NCBI GenBank assembly: GCA_023667145.1
Contig: JAMPAQ010000001.1
Coordinates: 1,502,856-1,566,855, forward strand
Reading direction: 5' to 3'
DNA: 64,000 nucleotides
Source: Pseudoflavonifractor sp.
GTDB taxonomy: Bacteria > Bacteroidota > Bacteroidia > Bacteroidales > Muribaculaceae
The position numbers were made by a program, and so were the translations under genes. The notes below the pieces were generated by a model, which did not search any database, had not been told where the DNA came from, and was given only the letters and a program-made list of their open reading frames with translations. Of this stretch, positions 53,741 to 62,643 are shown in pieces; position 1 is the first letter of the stretch; every line of letters begins with the position of its first letter.

Positions 53741-56323
53741 ATGGACACTAATTTTTCAAAAGACCTTAAAACTGTGTTGGACAATAGCCGTACAGAGGCT
53801 ATCCGCCACAACAACAAGGTGATACGTCCCGAACATCTGTTACTCTCTATTATGAAAAACGCTGACACAAAGGCTTTTTCTCTCCTGGAGAGAGCGATGA
53901 AAGACGGATACACCGTATATGACCTGCGCTCCGAGCTCGATGGGGCGCTATATGAGGCTCCCTCATCCTCCGATGACCTCACGGTAAGCGACCTCGCCAA
54001 CCGTATCATTAAACTGAGCGTGCTTGAGGCACGTATGCTCAAGAGCAATGTCGTTGACTCCGAGCATCTGCTCCTCGCCATCTTCCACAACTCCGAGGCC
54101 AATACCTCCGAGATGTTCAAGCAGTTCCGCAAGGCCGGTATATCTTATGAGACTCTTTATCGTCTTCTGGCCAATGTGGCCGATACCCCCACTGCCGGAG
54201 CGGGCTTCACTGACGAGGACGACGAGGAGGGCGATGAAGTGTTTGGTGGTGACGACAGTGCCTCCTCATCTGACCGTCAGGAGAAGCGCACGTCCCCTAC
54301 GTCATCAAAGCGAGGTAACGACACCCCGGTCCTCGACAAGTTTGGCCACGACATGACACGTGCCGCCGAGGAAAACCGCCTCGACCCCGTCGTGGGGCGT
54401 GAGGTGGAGATTGAGCGTCTTGCCCAGATATTGAGCCGCCGCAAGAAAAACAATCCCGTGCTCATTGGTGAGCCGGGTGTCGGTAAGTCGGCCATCGTCG
54501 AGGGACTCGCGTTGCGCATCGTGCAGCGCAAGGTCTCGCGCATCCTCTTCGACAAGAGGGTTGTGTCTCTTGATATGGCATCCATAGTGGCCGGCACCAA
54601 GTATCGCGGCCAGTTTGAGGAGCGCATCAAGGCCATACTCAACGAGCTTTCCAAAAACAAGGATATCATCCTTTTCATCGACGAGATCCACACCATTGTC
54701 GGAGCGGGCAATGCTGCCGGGTCAATGGACGCTGCCAACATGCTCAAGCCGGCTCTTGCCCGTGGTGAGATTCAGTGCATCGGTGCCACAACACTCGATG
54801 AGTACCGTAAGAATATCGAGAAGGATGGCGCCCTCGAACGCCGTTTCCAGAAAATTATGGTTGAGCCGACATCAGCCGAGGAGACCCGTGCCATCCTTGA
54901 CAATATCAAGGACAAGTATGAGTCCCACCACAACGTCACCTATACCCCAGAGGCTCTCGACGCTTGTGTGAGGCTGACCGGCCGCTATATCAGCGACCGC
55001 AACTTCCCCGACAAGGCGATTGATGCTATGGACGAGGCCGGCTCACGAGTGCATATCACCAACATCACCGTACCAAAGGAGATAGAGGCGATAGAGACCG
55101 CGATAGCGGAGGCCAACCGCAACAAGTTGAAGGCCGCCCAGTCCCAGAACTTTGAGAGTGCGGCGTCATTCCGCGACAAGGAGCAAAAGCTCAAGGCTGA
55201 GCTCGACGATGCCAAGCGTCGTTGGGAGGAGAGGCTTGAGCAGATGCGCGAGACCGTCGATGAGGATAAGGTCGCCGAGGTTGTGGCCATGATGACAGGA
55301 GTCCCCGTCCAGCGCATCGCGCAGGCCGAGGGCAAGCGGTTGCGTGAGATGGCCCCGTTGCTCAAGAGCGAGATTATCGGTCAGGATGCCGCCATATCCA
55401 AGATTGTCAAGGCTATACAACGCAACCGTGTCGGACTCAAGGACCCTAATAAGCCAATCGGCACATTCCTGTTCCTCGGCCCCACGGGTGTCGGCAAGAC
55501 CCACTTGGCCAAGAAGTTGTCCGAATACCTCTTCGACTCCAACGACACTCTCATACGCATTGATATGAGCGAATATATGGAGAAATTTACCGTCTCCCGT
55601 CTCGTCGGTGCCCCTCCGGGATACGTCGGATATGAGGAGGGTGGACAGCTCACCGAGAAAGTGCGCCGTCGCCCCTACTCTGTCGTCCTGCTCGATGAGA
55701 TAGAGAAGGCCCATCCCGATGTGTTCAATCTCCTGTTGCAGGTGATGGACGAGGGTCGGCTCACTGACAGCCTTGGCCGTCGTGTCGATTTCAAGAACAC
55801 CATTATAATAATGACCTCCAACATCGGTTCGCGTCAGCTAAAGGACTTTGGTACTGGTGTCGGCTTCAATACCAAGGCCGTTGATAAGGAATACTCCCAC
55901 GGTGTCATCCAAAAGGCGCTCAACAAGGTGTTCTCCCCTGAGTTCCTTAACCGCATCGACGACATCGTGATGTTTGACTCGCTCGACAAGGAGGCTATCT
56001 TCCGCATCATCGACATTGAGTTGGCCGGCTTCTACAAGCGCATCAACAGCCTTGGGTACACTCTTGACATCTCCGATGAGGCCAAGACGTTCATCGCCGG
56101 CAAGGGTTATGATGCACAGTATGGTGCCCGACCGCTCAAGCGTGCGATACAGAAGTATCTTGAGGACGACCTTGCCGAGCTGATCATCGACGCGGCCATC
56201 AATCCCGGCGACACCATCCATGTCGGCTACGACAAGGACAACGACAAGATTGCCATGGAGATACGTCCCGCCGCTGCCAAGGCTGACACTCCTGGCGACC
56301 AAAATGTCAGCCCGACTGAATAA
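53741..56323 (+). CDS. clpC: ClpC-type AAA+ unfoldase
   Basis: Class I Clp ATPase of 860 residues, a partner for ClpP. Two N-terminal Clp-N repeats (RPEHLLLSIMK, VDSEHLLLAIF), an acidic linker (about 155-185), AAA+ domain 1 with GEPGVGKSAIVEGLA and IDEIHTIVGAG, a middle region with a UVR-like segment (NFESAASFRDKEQKLKAEL) typical of ClpC, and AAA+ domain 2 with GPTGVGKTHLAKKL. The linker length and UVR segment favour ClpC over ClpB or ClpA. It is followed by a terminator and htpG. Confidence 0.93.
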   Translation: MDTNFSKDLKTVLDNSRTEAIRHNNKVIRPEHLLLSIMKNADTKAFSLLERAMKDGYTVYDLRSELDGALYEAPSSSDDLTVSDLANRIIKLSVLEARMLKSNVVDSEHLLLAIFHNSEANTSEMFKQFRKAGISYETLYRLLANVADTPTAGAGFTDEDDEEGDEVFGGDDSASSSDRQEKRTSPTSSKRGNDTPVLDKFGHDMTRAAEENRLDPVVGREVEIERLAQILSRRKKNNPVLIGEPGVGKSAIVEGLALRIVQRKVSRILFDKRVVSLDMASIVAGTKYRGQFEERIKAILNELSKNKDIILFIDEIHTIVGAGNAAGSMDAANMLKPALARGEIQCIGATTLDEYRKNIEKDGALERRFQKIMVEPTSAEETRAILDNIKDKYESHHNVTYTPEALDACVRLTGRYISDRNFPDKAIDAMDEAGSRVHITNITVPKEIEAIETAIAEANRNKLKAAQSQNFESAASFRDKEQKLKAELDDAKRRWEERLEQMRETVDEDKVAEVVAMMTGVPVQRIAQAEGKRLREMAPLLKSEIIGQDAAISKIVKAIQRNRVGLKDPNKPIGTFLFLGPTGVGKTHLAKKLSEYLFDSNDTLIRIDMSEYMEKFTVSRLVGAPPGYVGYEEGGQLTEKVRRRPYSVVLLDEIEKAHPDVFNLLLQVMDEGRLTDSLGRRVDFKNTIIIMTSNIGSRQLKDFGTGVGFNTKAVDKEYSHGVIQKALNKVFSPEFLNRIDDIVMFDSLDKEAIFRIIDIELAGFYKRINSLGYTLDISDEAKTFIAGKGYDAQYGARPLKRAIQKYLEDDLAELIIDAAINPGDTIHVGYDKDNDKIAMEIRPAAAKADTPGDQNVSPTE

Positions 56324-56350
56324 TTGGCACGTTATTTAATAAATAATAAG

Positions 56351-56385
56351 AAAAAATGTCACACTATCCGTGTGGCATTTTTTTT
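56351..56385 (+). terminator. Intrinsic terminator after clpC
   Basis: A 14-bp A/T-rimmed stem with one G-T pair (AAAAAATGTCACAC against its near-complement) and a 5-nt loop, ending in a run of eight T (56378-56385). It overlaps the sigma-54-like element of htpG. Confidence 0.85.
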
Positions 56386-56388
56386 GCA
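56373..56388 (+). promoter_or_regulatory. Sigma-54-like -24/-12 element upstream of htpG
   Basis: TGGCA, eight T, GCA: GG (56374-56375) and GC (56386-56387) are 10 nt apart, the same spacing as at clpC. The predicted start near 56399 leaves 36 nt before the htpG ATG. The T run is also the clpC terminator tail, so the match could be partly fortuitous. Confidence 0.45.
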
Positions 56389-56434
56389 CCTCTGTTATTA
56401 CATTAACAATAACTAAATTTAATCAACCTGCGAT

Positions 56435-58483
56435 ATGGACCAGCAAAAAGGAAAAATCGGAGTGACTACCGAGAACATATTCCCGGTAATCAAGAAGTTC
56501 TTATATAGTGACCATGAGATATTCTTGCGTGAGCTCGTCTCCAACGCCATTGACGCGACTCAGAAACTCAAGACGCTATCCTCGTTTGGAGAGTACAAGG
56601 GTGAGCTTGGCGACATGAAGGTACGTGTCACCGTTGACAAGGACAAGGGTACGCTCACGGTCAGCGACCACGGAATAGGCATGACCGCCGAGGATCTCGA
56701 CAAGTACATCAATCAGATAGCCTTCTCGGGTGCCGAGGAGTTCCTTAACAAGTATAAGGACACGGCCAACTCCATCATCGGCCACTTCGGCCTCGGATTC
56801 TATTCTGCGTTCATGGTTGCCCGCAAGGTCGAGATTGTCTCCCTCTCCTACAAGGATGGGGCTACGGCTGTCAAGTGGGAGTGTGACGGGTCTCCCGAAT
56901 ACTCCATGTCGGCTGCCGACAAGACAGAGCGCGGAACCGACATCATCCTCTACATCGACGATGACAGCAAGGAGTTCCTTGAGCAAGCACGCATCGACAC
57001 GCTGCTCAAGAAATATTGCCGCTTCCTCCCCGTCCCGGTCATCTCCGGCAAGGAGCAGGAATGGAAAGACGGCAAGTATGTCGACACCGACCGTGACCGC
57101 GTGATCAACGACACTGAGCCGCTGTGGACTCGCAAGCCCGCCGACCTCACCGACGACGATTACCTCAAGTTCTACCACGACCTTTATCCCGGTCAGGAAG
57201 ACCCGCTGTTCTGGATCCACCTCAACGTCGACTACCCGTTTACCCTCACCGGCATACTGTTCTTCCCCAAGATCAAAAACAACTTTGACATCAACAAGAA
57301 CCGCATACAGCTCTATTGCAACCAGGTCTATGTCACTGACTCTGTCGAGGGTGTCGTCCCCGAGTTCATGATGCTGTTGCAGGGTGTCATCGACTCACCC
57401 GACATCCCGCTCAACGTGTCGCGCTCATATCTCCAGAGCGATACCGCCGTCAAGAAGATTTCGGGCTACATCACCAAGAAGGTCTCCTCTCGTCTCGACG
57501 AGATATTCCGCGCCGACCGTGCCGCCTACGAGAGCAAGTGGGACGATATAAAGATATTCATCGAGTACGGTATGCTCACCGACGAGAAGTTTGCCGATGC
57601 GGCCATGAAGTTTGTCCTCCTCAAGGATACCAACGACAAGTATTACACTCTCGATGAGTACAAGGCATTGATTGAGGCCAACCAGACCGACAAGAACGGC
57701 AACCTCGTCTATATCTACGCCAATGACCCCGTGGTGCAGTTCAACTACATAAACGCCGCTACCGACAAGGGATACGACGTGCTGCTCATGGACGGTCAGC
57801 TCGACAGCCACTTCATCGGATTCCTTGAGGCCAAACTTGAGAAATCGACATTCGTGCGTGTCGACAGCAACGTGGCCGACAATCTTATCCCCAAGGACAA
57901 CAAGAAGGTGGTCGACCTGACTCCCGTGCAGCGCGACATATTGACCGACATGTTCCGCTCTCAGATACCCTCGCTGCCCAAGAGCGAGTTTCTTGTCAGC
58001 TACGAGGCGCTGTCAGCTCAGGATGCCCCGATTGTCATCACCCAGAACGAGTATATGCGCCGTATGAAGGATATGGCCGCGATGCAGCCGGGCATGGCCT
58101 TCTATGCCGAGCTGCCCGACAGCTACAACATGATAGTCAACACGGAGCATCCGCTCGTAAAGCGCGTCTCCGATGCTGCCGATGCCGCCCTCTCTTCCGA
58201 GGTGTCACCCGTCATCGCCGATATCGATGCCAAGAACAAGGAGATTACCTCCATTAACGAGGCGTCCAAGGACAAGACTCTCTCTGATGATGACCGCAAG
58301 AAGATTGAGTCGCTTCAGGCCGATGTCGACAAGCTGCGCAAGACCGAGACCGACATCATATCCAAGTATGCCGACGGTCAACCGCTCGTAAAGCAGCTCA
58401 TCGACCTTGCCCTCCTTGGCAACGGACTGCTTACCGGCGCGTCGCTCAGTGCCTTTATCAAGCGTTCGGTCGACCTGCTGTAA
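56435..58483 (+). CDS. htpG: HtpG, bacterial Hsp90 chaperone
   Basis: ATP-dependent cytoplasmic chaperone of 682 residues. The N-terminal GHKL domain has LRELVSNAIDATQKL, VSDHGIGMTAEDL and GHFGLGFYSAFMVA. The middle domain has the Arg finger segment NRIQLYCNQVYV and later DSPDIPLNVSRSYLQ. The C-terminal domain ends with LLTGASLSAFIKRSVDLL. It is slightly longer than E. coli HtpG (624), with a coiled-coil-rich insertion near residues 600-640. It lies 111 bp after clpC. Confidence 0.97.
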   Translation: MDQQKGKIGVTTENIFPVIKKFLYSDHEIFLRELVSNAIDATQKLKTLSSFGEYKGELGDMKVRVTVDKDKGTLTVSDHGIGMTAEDLDKYINQIAFSGAEEFLNKYKDTANSIIGHFGLGFYSAFMVARKVEIVSLSYKDGATAVKWECDGSPEYSMSAADKTERGTDIILYIDDDSKEFLEQARIDTLLKKYCRFLPVPVISGKEQEWKDGKYVDTDRDRVINDTEPLWTRKPADLTDDDYLKFYHDLYPGQEDPLFWIHLNVDYPFTLTGILFFPKIKNNFDINKNRIQLYCNQVYVTDSVEGVVPEFMMLLQGVIDSPDIPLNVSRSYLQSDTAVKKISGYITKKVSSRLDEIFRADRAAYESKWDDIKIFIEYGMLTDEKFADAAMKFVLLKDTNDKYYTLDEYKALIEANQTDKNGNLVYIYANDPVVQFNYINAATDKGYDVLLMDGQLDSHFIGFLEAKLEKSTFVRVDSNVADNLIPKDNKKVVDLTPVQRDILTDMFRSQIPSLPKSEFLVSYEALSAQDAPIVITQNEYMRRMKDMAAMQPGMAFYAELPDSYNMIVNTEHPLVKRVSDAADAALSSEVSPVIADIDAKNKEITSINEASKDKTLSDDDRKKIESLQADVDKLRKTETDIISKYADGQPLVKQLIDLALLGNGLLTGASLSAFIKRSVDLL

Positions 58484-58537
58484 TCACCCTTTCGTCTCCC
58501 CGCCATACTTGACGGCAGGGACGATGACATGATATAG

Positions 58538-58574
58538 GACCCGGGACACTCCCTGATGGTGAATGTCCCGGGTC
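58538..58574 (+). terminator. Terminator after htpG
   Basis: An 11-bp perfect stem (GACCCGGGACA and its complement) with a 15-nt loop, followed by TCTCGTTTT. Confidence 0.75.
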
Positions 58575-58607
58575 TCTCGTTTTCCCCCGTTATTTAGATG
58601 TCTCAGA

Positions 58608-58838
58608 TTATAGTTCGCATAGTGCCGCACCACCTTGGTGGTGATGGTATCGCGATGAGTCACGTTTCACATAAAACCGTATGACCGAGTAGACCATCTC
58701 CTGTATCGGGGCAAGCGCGGTCGCGCATCCGAGTATCATTTCCGATGCGAGTGCCTGGGCTATGGCGCTGCGGTCTTCAGCCGGGAGGGAGTTGATTGTA
58801 TTGATCACGTGGTCGCTGATGATGATTGATGAGTTCAT
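58608..58838 (-). CDS. Conserved-looking small protein, function unknown
   Basis: A 76-residue protein (MNSSIIISDHVINTINSLPAEDR). The first half is helical with a pattern similar to small Bacteroides proteins I remember as hypothetical (ISD-V-N-I-LP-EDR-AI); the middle is ILGCATALAPIQEMVYSVIRFYVKRDS, and the tail is His-rich. A -7 element (TATATTTG, 58875-58868 minus) precedes it. Cytoplasmic, no known domain. Likely real but not certain. Confidence 0.6.
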   Translation of the reverse strand: MNSSIIISDHVINTINSLPAEDRSAIAQALASEMILGCATALAPIQEMVYSVIRFYVKRDSSRYHHHQGGAALCEL

Positions 58839-58867
58839 GGGAGACAGTGTATTAATTGTTTACGATG

Positions 58868-58875
58868 CAAATATA
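58868..58875 (-). promoter_or_regulatory. -7 box for the 76-residue protein
   Basis: TATATTTG on the minus strand, 30 bp upstream of the start codon. No correctly spaced -33 TTG was found. Confidence 0.4.
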
Positions 58876-58937
58876 TGACCACCCATGGGCAACATCATGA
58901 ATACATATTGGCAAATAAAAGTTAACGCCAAATAAAA

Positions 58938-58966
58938 GCCACGCTACTCTCGTCGAGCTGCGTGGC
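58938..58966 (-). terminator. Terminator after the DUF4136-type lipoprotein gene
   Basis: A 7-bp stem GCCACGC/GCGTGGC with a 15-nt loop, followed on the minus strand by TTTTATTTGG. Confidence 0.75.
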
Positions 58967-59003
58967 CTGAATATTATGTCAGTTATGGCTAAAGTAGTGT
59001 CAG

Positions 59004-59639
59004 TTACTTGTCGTTGCGGTATTGTGGCAACAACGGGATGGGAAATTTTGAGAACAGTGTCTTGACAGCCTCGTCGATGCCGTTCAGGTTCCTGAACTGT
59101 CCCTGCTGTCCGTTGTTCATTATCGTTGCTACCGATGCCGAGTAGAGCGGCACCTTGTCAACAATGTTCACCATATCCATCGTCAGCACTCCCTCCTTGT
59201 AGATGCCGGTTATCACCTGGGCGTTGGCATAATATCCGTCCCAATAGTACTGGCGGGGATACATGAAGTAGGGATAGTATCCCGGAGGAGGCACAGGACC
59301 GGGACCGTAATATGGCGGGTTCCAGTAGCCCGGCGGGATAGCGGGGGCGGTTGAGATTTCCTTGTGTACGGTCAGTCCGATGTTGACAAGCAGGGCCGAC
59401 GACGGATCCTCGGTCAGTCCGCGCTCTACAAGCTGCTCGCGTATCGCCGCCGCGATGTTGTAGTAGGTCACCATCTGCATCCCCGGCGGCAGGTGACCCT
59501 CGTCGGGAGTGATGATGCGGAAAGTCTTGTATGAACTCAGGTCTGCGTTGTTGTAGGTCTCGCTGTTGACCAGTGCGTATGGACTACATCCGGCAAGCAT
59601 GAGTGCCACTAATGCGAAGAACGGTATAATCTTTCTCAT
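59004..59639 (-). CDS. DUF4136-type lipoprotein
   Basis: A 211-residue lipoprotein with lipobox LMLAGC near residue 18. The N-terminal part (YKTFRIITPDEG) and the later MVTYYNIAAAIREQLVERGLTEDPSSALLVNIGL match the DUF4136 pattern. A Pro/Tyr/Gly-rich stretch (about 100-130, PPYYGPGPVPPPGYYPYF) follows. The C-terminal LTMDMVNIVDKVPLYSASVATIM is beta-rich. It is anchored in an envelope membrane; role unknown. Single gene with its own terminator. Confidence 0.85.
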   Translation of the reverse strand: MRKIIPFFALVALMLAGCSPYALVNSETYNNADLSSYKTFRIITPDEGHLPPGMQMVTYYNIAAAIREQLVERGLTEDPSSALLVNIGLTVHKEISTAPAIPPGYWNPPYYGPGPVPPPGYYPYFMYPRQYYWDGYYANAQVITGIYKEGVLTMDMVNIVDKVPLYSASVATIMNNGQQGQFRNLNGIDEAVKTLFSKFPIPLLPQYRNDK

Positions 59640-59719
59640 ATTCGTAGTGTGTTAAATCTATTGTAATAACATGTCGTTGTCGTAAAATGTTTAATTATTG
59701 TAAATCACTTTCCTGTCGA

Positions 59720-59751
59720 TTTGGTAGTTCTGCACTATAGTACTATATTTG
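59720..59751 (+). promoter_or_regulatory. Bacteroidetes-type promoter for the agmatine operon
   Basis: TTTG at 59720-59723, a 20-nt spacer and TATATTTG at 59744-59751, 61 bp before the first start codon at 59813. Confidence 0.8.
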
Positions 59752-59812
59752 AACATTATTTGCGCTTCCCATGTTTTTAGCGCATGTAAGATTATGCTAA
59801 TTCTTGACCGAA

Positions 59813-60046
59813 ATGAACGATATTACTGAATTGTTTAATCATATTCTCTCCCAACATCGCAGCGTTGACATAGCCGAGGCCGAGTTCAAGAAGCTCCTCG
59901 GCGAGGAGCCGGAGCTGCGAGAACAATACAAGGAGTGGTGCGACTCTGTCGGCAGTTCCGAGAAAAACGGTTTCCGGGACTTTTGCGAGGAGTTCATCGA
60001 CTCGCAGGAATCAATTTGGGACACATTGAATGACTATGATGAGTGA
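59813..60046 (+). CDS. Small acidic protein upstream of aguA
   Basis: A 77-residue acidic, helical protein, start chosen at ATG 59813 (MNDITELFNHILSQHRS) over the TTG at 59804. It has no membrane segment. The pattern EAEFKKLLGEEPELREQYKEWCDSVG suggests a helical bundle, with no known domain that I recognise. It overlaps the start of aguA in another frame by up to 17 bp, so the two are probably translationally coupled. Confidence 0.75.
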   Translation: MNDITELFNHILSQHRSVDIAEAEFKKLLGEEPELREQYKEWCDSVGSSEKNGFRDFCEEFIDSQESIWDTLNDYDE

Positions 60047-61079
60047 TAACGGTTCTGTAAGGCTGCCCGCCGAGTGGGAGGAGCATGGGGCTGTACTCCT
60101 CTCCTGGCCTCATAAGGATACCGACTGGGCATATATGCTCGATGAGGTCACCGCGTGTTTTGTGAAGATTGCCGAGGCTATTGTCGAGGTGGAGACCTTG
60201 GTCATTGTCGCGCCCGACATCTCCTTGCCAAAGGGATGCCTGTCACATCTCCCGCAAGAACGCGTCCTCTATCTTCAAGTCCCTACCGATGACACATGGG
60301 CGCGTGACTTCGGTGCCATTGTCACCCGCCATGGTGACATCCCGGTCATCTGTGACTTCAAGTTCAACGGATGGGGTCTGAAATTCCGTGCGGCCCATGA
60401 CAATCTCGTCACGCGTGCCATGGCCGATGCCTCGCTGTTGCGTGGAGTCTATGCCAATCATCTCGGCTTCGTCCTTGAGGGTGGCTCTATCGAGAGTGAC
60501 GGCCACGGACTGCTGCTCACCACGTCGGAGTGTCTGCTGTCGCCCAACCGCAATGGCGGCATGTCCCGCGATGAGATTGCCGACCATCTTACTGCCGCGT
60601 TCGGTCTGAAAAAGATACTTTGGCTTGACCATGGATTCCTTGCCGGTGACGATACCGACAGTCACATTGATACGCTCGCACGTCTCGCGTCCGACGACAC
60701 CATCATCTATGTCGGGCCACCCGATGATACCACTGACATCCACTATGATCCGTTGGTGACCATGCGTGAGCAGTTGCGGTCGTTCACAACTATTGACGGT
60801 CAGCCGTTCAACCTCGTTGAGCTGCCATTCCCCGACCCGATATATGACGAGGACGGGGAGCGGCTTCCGGCCACCTACGCCAACTTCCTCATAATGCCCG
60901 GCGTGATACTTCTCCCCTCCTACAATCAGCCGCGCAAGGACTTGCTCGCGGCCCGCATCCTCAAGATTGTATTTCCCGATTACAAGATTCGCACGATAGA
61001 CTGCCGCCCGCTCATCCGTCAGCATGGGTCGCTCCATTGTGTGACCATGCAATTACCCAAAGACGTTTTACCGCTATGA
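60030..61079 (+). CDS. aguA: Agmatine deiminase
   Basis: Converts agmatine to N-carbamoylputrescine. The 349-residue protein has the PAD-like fold with DDTWARDFGAI, VLEGGSIESDG, DTDSHIDTLARL and the catalytic Cys in GSLHCVTMQ near the end. The start could be 60030, 60036 or 60039 (closely spaced ATGs); the family begins LPAEWEEHGAV. Translation overlaps the small gene before it and the aguB start after it (ATGA). Confidence 0.94.
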   Translation: MTMMSDNGSVRLPAEWEEHGAVLLSWPHKDTDWAYMLDEVTACFVKIAEAIVEVETLVIVAPDISLPKGCLSHLPQERVLYLQVPTDDTWARDFGAIVTRHGDIPVICDFKFNGWGLKFRAAHDNLVTRAMADASLLRGVYANHLGFVLEGGSIESDGHGLLLTTSECLLSPNRNGGMSRDEIADHLTAAFGLKKILWLDHGFLAGDDTDSHIDTLARLASDDTIIYVGPPDDTTDIHYDPLVTMREQLRSFTTIDGQPFNLVELPFPDPIYDEDGERLPATYANFLIMPGVILLPSYNQPRKDLLAARILKIVFPDYKIRTIDCRPLIRQHGSLHCVTMQLPKDVLPL

Positions 61080-61966
61080 AGAACAAGATACTAAAGGTTG
61101 GACTAATCCAGCAACACAACACCTCCTCGATTGACGACAATATCACCCGCCTGTGTGCCCGCATCAGGGAACTTGCCGCCGGGGGCGCACGGCTCATCGT
61201 CAATCAGGAGCTGCACGACTCCCTCTACTTCTGCCAGACCGAGGATACCGCGCTATGCTCTCTCGCCGTACCCATCCCGTCTGAGCGTACGGACTTGTAT
61301 GCCTCATTGGCTCGGGAGCTTGGTGTTGTCATCGTGACCTCACTCTTTGAGCGCCGTGCCCCGGGACTCTATCACAATACGGCGGTCGTCTTTGAGAGCG
61401 ATGGAGCTATTGCGGGCCGTTATCGCAAGATGCACATTCCCGATGACCCTGCCTACTATGAGAAGTTCTATTTCACCCCCGGTGACCTTGATTTCGAGCC
61501 GATTGACACATCTGTCGGCCGTCTCGGAGTCCTCGTATGTTGGGACCAGTGGTATCCCGAGGCAGCGCGTCTTATGGCTTTGCGCGGAGCCGAGTTGCTC
61601 ATATATCCTACCGCGATTGGTTGGGAAAGCACAGACACCGACGAGGAGAAAGCTCGTCAGCGCGATGCCTGGATTACCATCCAGCGGGCCCATGCCATAG
61701 CCAATGGATTGCCTGTCGTTTCCGTAAACCGTGTCGGATACGAGCCCGACCCCTCCGGTGTGACAGGCGGCATCACATTCTGGGGGTCAAGTTTCGTCAC
61801 CGGTCCGCAGGGTGAGTTCATCTACCGTGCCTCCGAGACCGACGAGGCCGTGGCGATAGTCGATGTCGACATGACCCGCTCCGAGCACGTCCGCCGTTGG
61901 TGGCCCTTCCTCCGCGACCGCCGCATCGACGCATACTCCCCCCTCGCCTCCCGCTTCCTCGACTGA
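61076..61966 (+). CDS. aguB: N-carbamoylputrescine amidohydrolase
   Basis: Nitrilase-family enzyme of 296 residues hydrolysing N-carbamoylputrescine to putrescine. Start chosen: ATG at 61076 (MKNKILKVGLIQQHN), overlapping the aguA stop. The catalytic triad is Glu in IVNQELHDSLYF, Lys in YRKMHIPDDPAYYEKFYF and Cys in VLVCWDQWYPEAAR. With AguA it completes arginine-derived putrescine synthesis from agmatine. No terminator is evident before the repeat array. Confidence 0.96.
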   Translation: MKNKILKVGLIQQHNTSSIDDNITRLCARIRELAAGGARLIVNQELHDSLYFCQTEDTALCSLAVPIPSERTDLYASLARELGVVIVTSLFERRAPGLYHNTAVVFESDGAIAGRYRKMHIPDDPAYYEKFYFTPGDLDFEPIDTSVGRLGVLVCWDQWYPEAARLMALRGAELLIYPTAIGWESTDTDEEKARQRDAWITIQRAHAIANGLPVVSVNRVGYEPDPSGVTGGITFWGSSFVTGPQGEFIYRASETDEAVAIVDVDMTRSEHVRRWWPFLRDRRIDAYSPLASRFLD

Positions 61967-62040
61967 CCACATTGTCCACGACTGTCCCCCGCATACCTCG
62001 CGACCCTCCACTGCTCCCGCGCCCCTCGACTGCCCTCGTA
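61967..62040. other. Short non-coding spacer before the repeat array
   Basis: About 74 bp of C-rich sequence with no repeat unit, gene or clear terminator; it runs from the aguB stop into the tandem array. Confidence 0.4.
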
Positions 62041-62057
62041 AATAGTTGGTTATCAAT

Positions 62058-62136
62058 GTAGGGATGCTCCCTAGAGCATCCGCCTCCCGTGCATAACCCA
62101 ATATATACGAGCGGCTGCTCCAGGGAGCAGCCCTAC
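62058..62136. repeat. REPIN-like core 1
   Basis: GTAG head (62058-62061), 8-bp hairpin GGATGCTC/GAGCATCC, then an AT-rich middle, a second hairpin GGCTGCTC/GAGCAGCC and the complementary CTAC tail (62133-62136). Two REP elements in opposite orientation. Confidence 0.85.
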
Positions 62137-62226
62137 AAGCGGCGGTTGTCATCATGTATTTGATTGGCACTACAGTTGCCACACATTGTGACTGTTCAGC
62201 AAGCGGTAAAATAGTTGGTTATCAAT

Positions 62227-62305
62227 GTAGGGATGCTCCCTGGAGCATCCGCTTTCCGTGCATAATCCAATATATACGAGCGGCTGCTCCAGGGAGCAGC
62301 CCTAC
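62227..62305. repeat. REPIN-like core 2
   Basis: Same layout as core 1, with CTGGAG at the first loop and a few changes in the middle (GCTTTCC, AATCC). Confidence 0.85.
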
Positions 62306-62395
62306 AAGTGGCGGTTGTCATCATGTATTTGATTGGCACTACAGTTGCCACACATTGTAACTGTTCGGCAAGCGATAAAATAGTTGGTTATCAAT

Positions 62396-62474
62396 GTAGG
62401 GATGCTCCCTAGAGCATCCGCCTCCCGTGCATAACCCAATATATACGAGCGGCTGCTCCAGGGAGCAGCCCTAC
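62396..62474. repeat. REPIN-like core 3
   Basis: Identical to core 1 by eye, including the CTAGAG loop variant. Confidence 0.85.
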
Positions 62475-62564
62475 AAGCGGCGGTTGTCATCATGTATTTG
62501 ATTGGCACTACAGTTGCCACACATTGTGACTGTTCAGCAAGCGGTAAAATAGTTGGTTATCAAT

Positions 62565-62643
62565 GTAGGGATGCTCCCTGGAGCATCCGCCTCCCGTGCA
62601 TAACCCAATATTCATGAGCGGCTGCTCCAGGGAGCAGCCCTAC
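62565..62643. repeat. REPIN-like core 4
   Basis: Same layout; the middle reads TATTCATGAG instead of TATATACGAG. The spacer after it is lost about 20 bp on. Confidence 0.85.

Noticed and set aside
61787-62520. Minus-strand frames with repeated near-identical protein sequence
   Set aside because: They are translations of the 169-bp tandem repeat in one frame; no ribosome site, promoter or family match.
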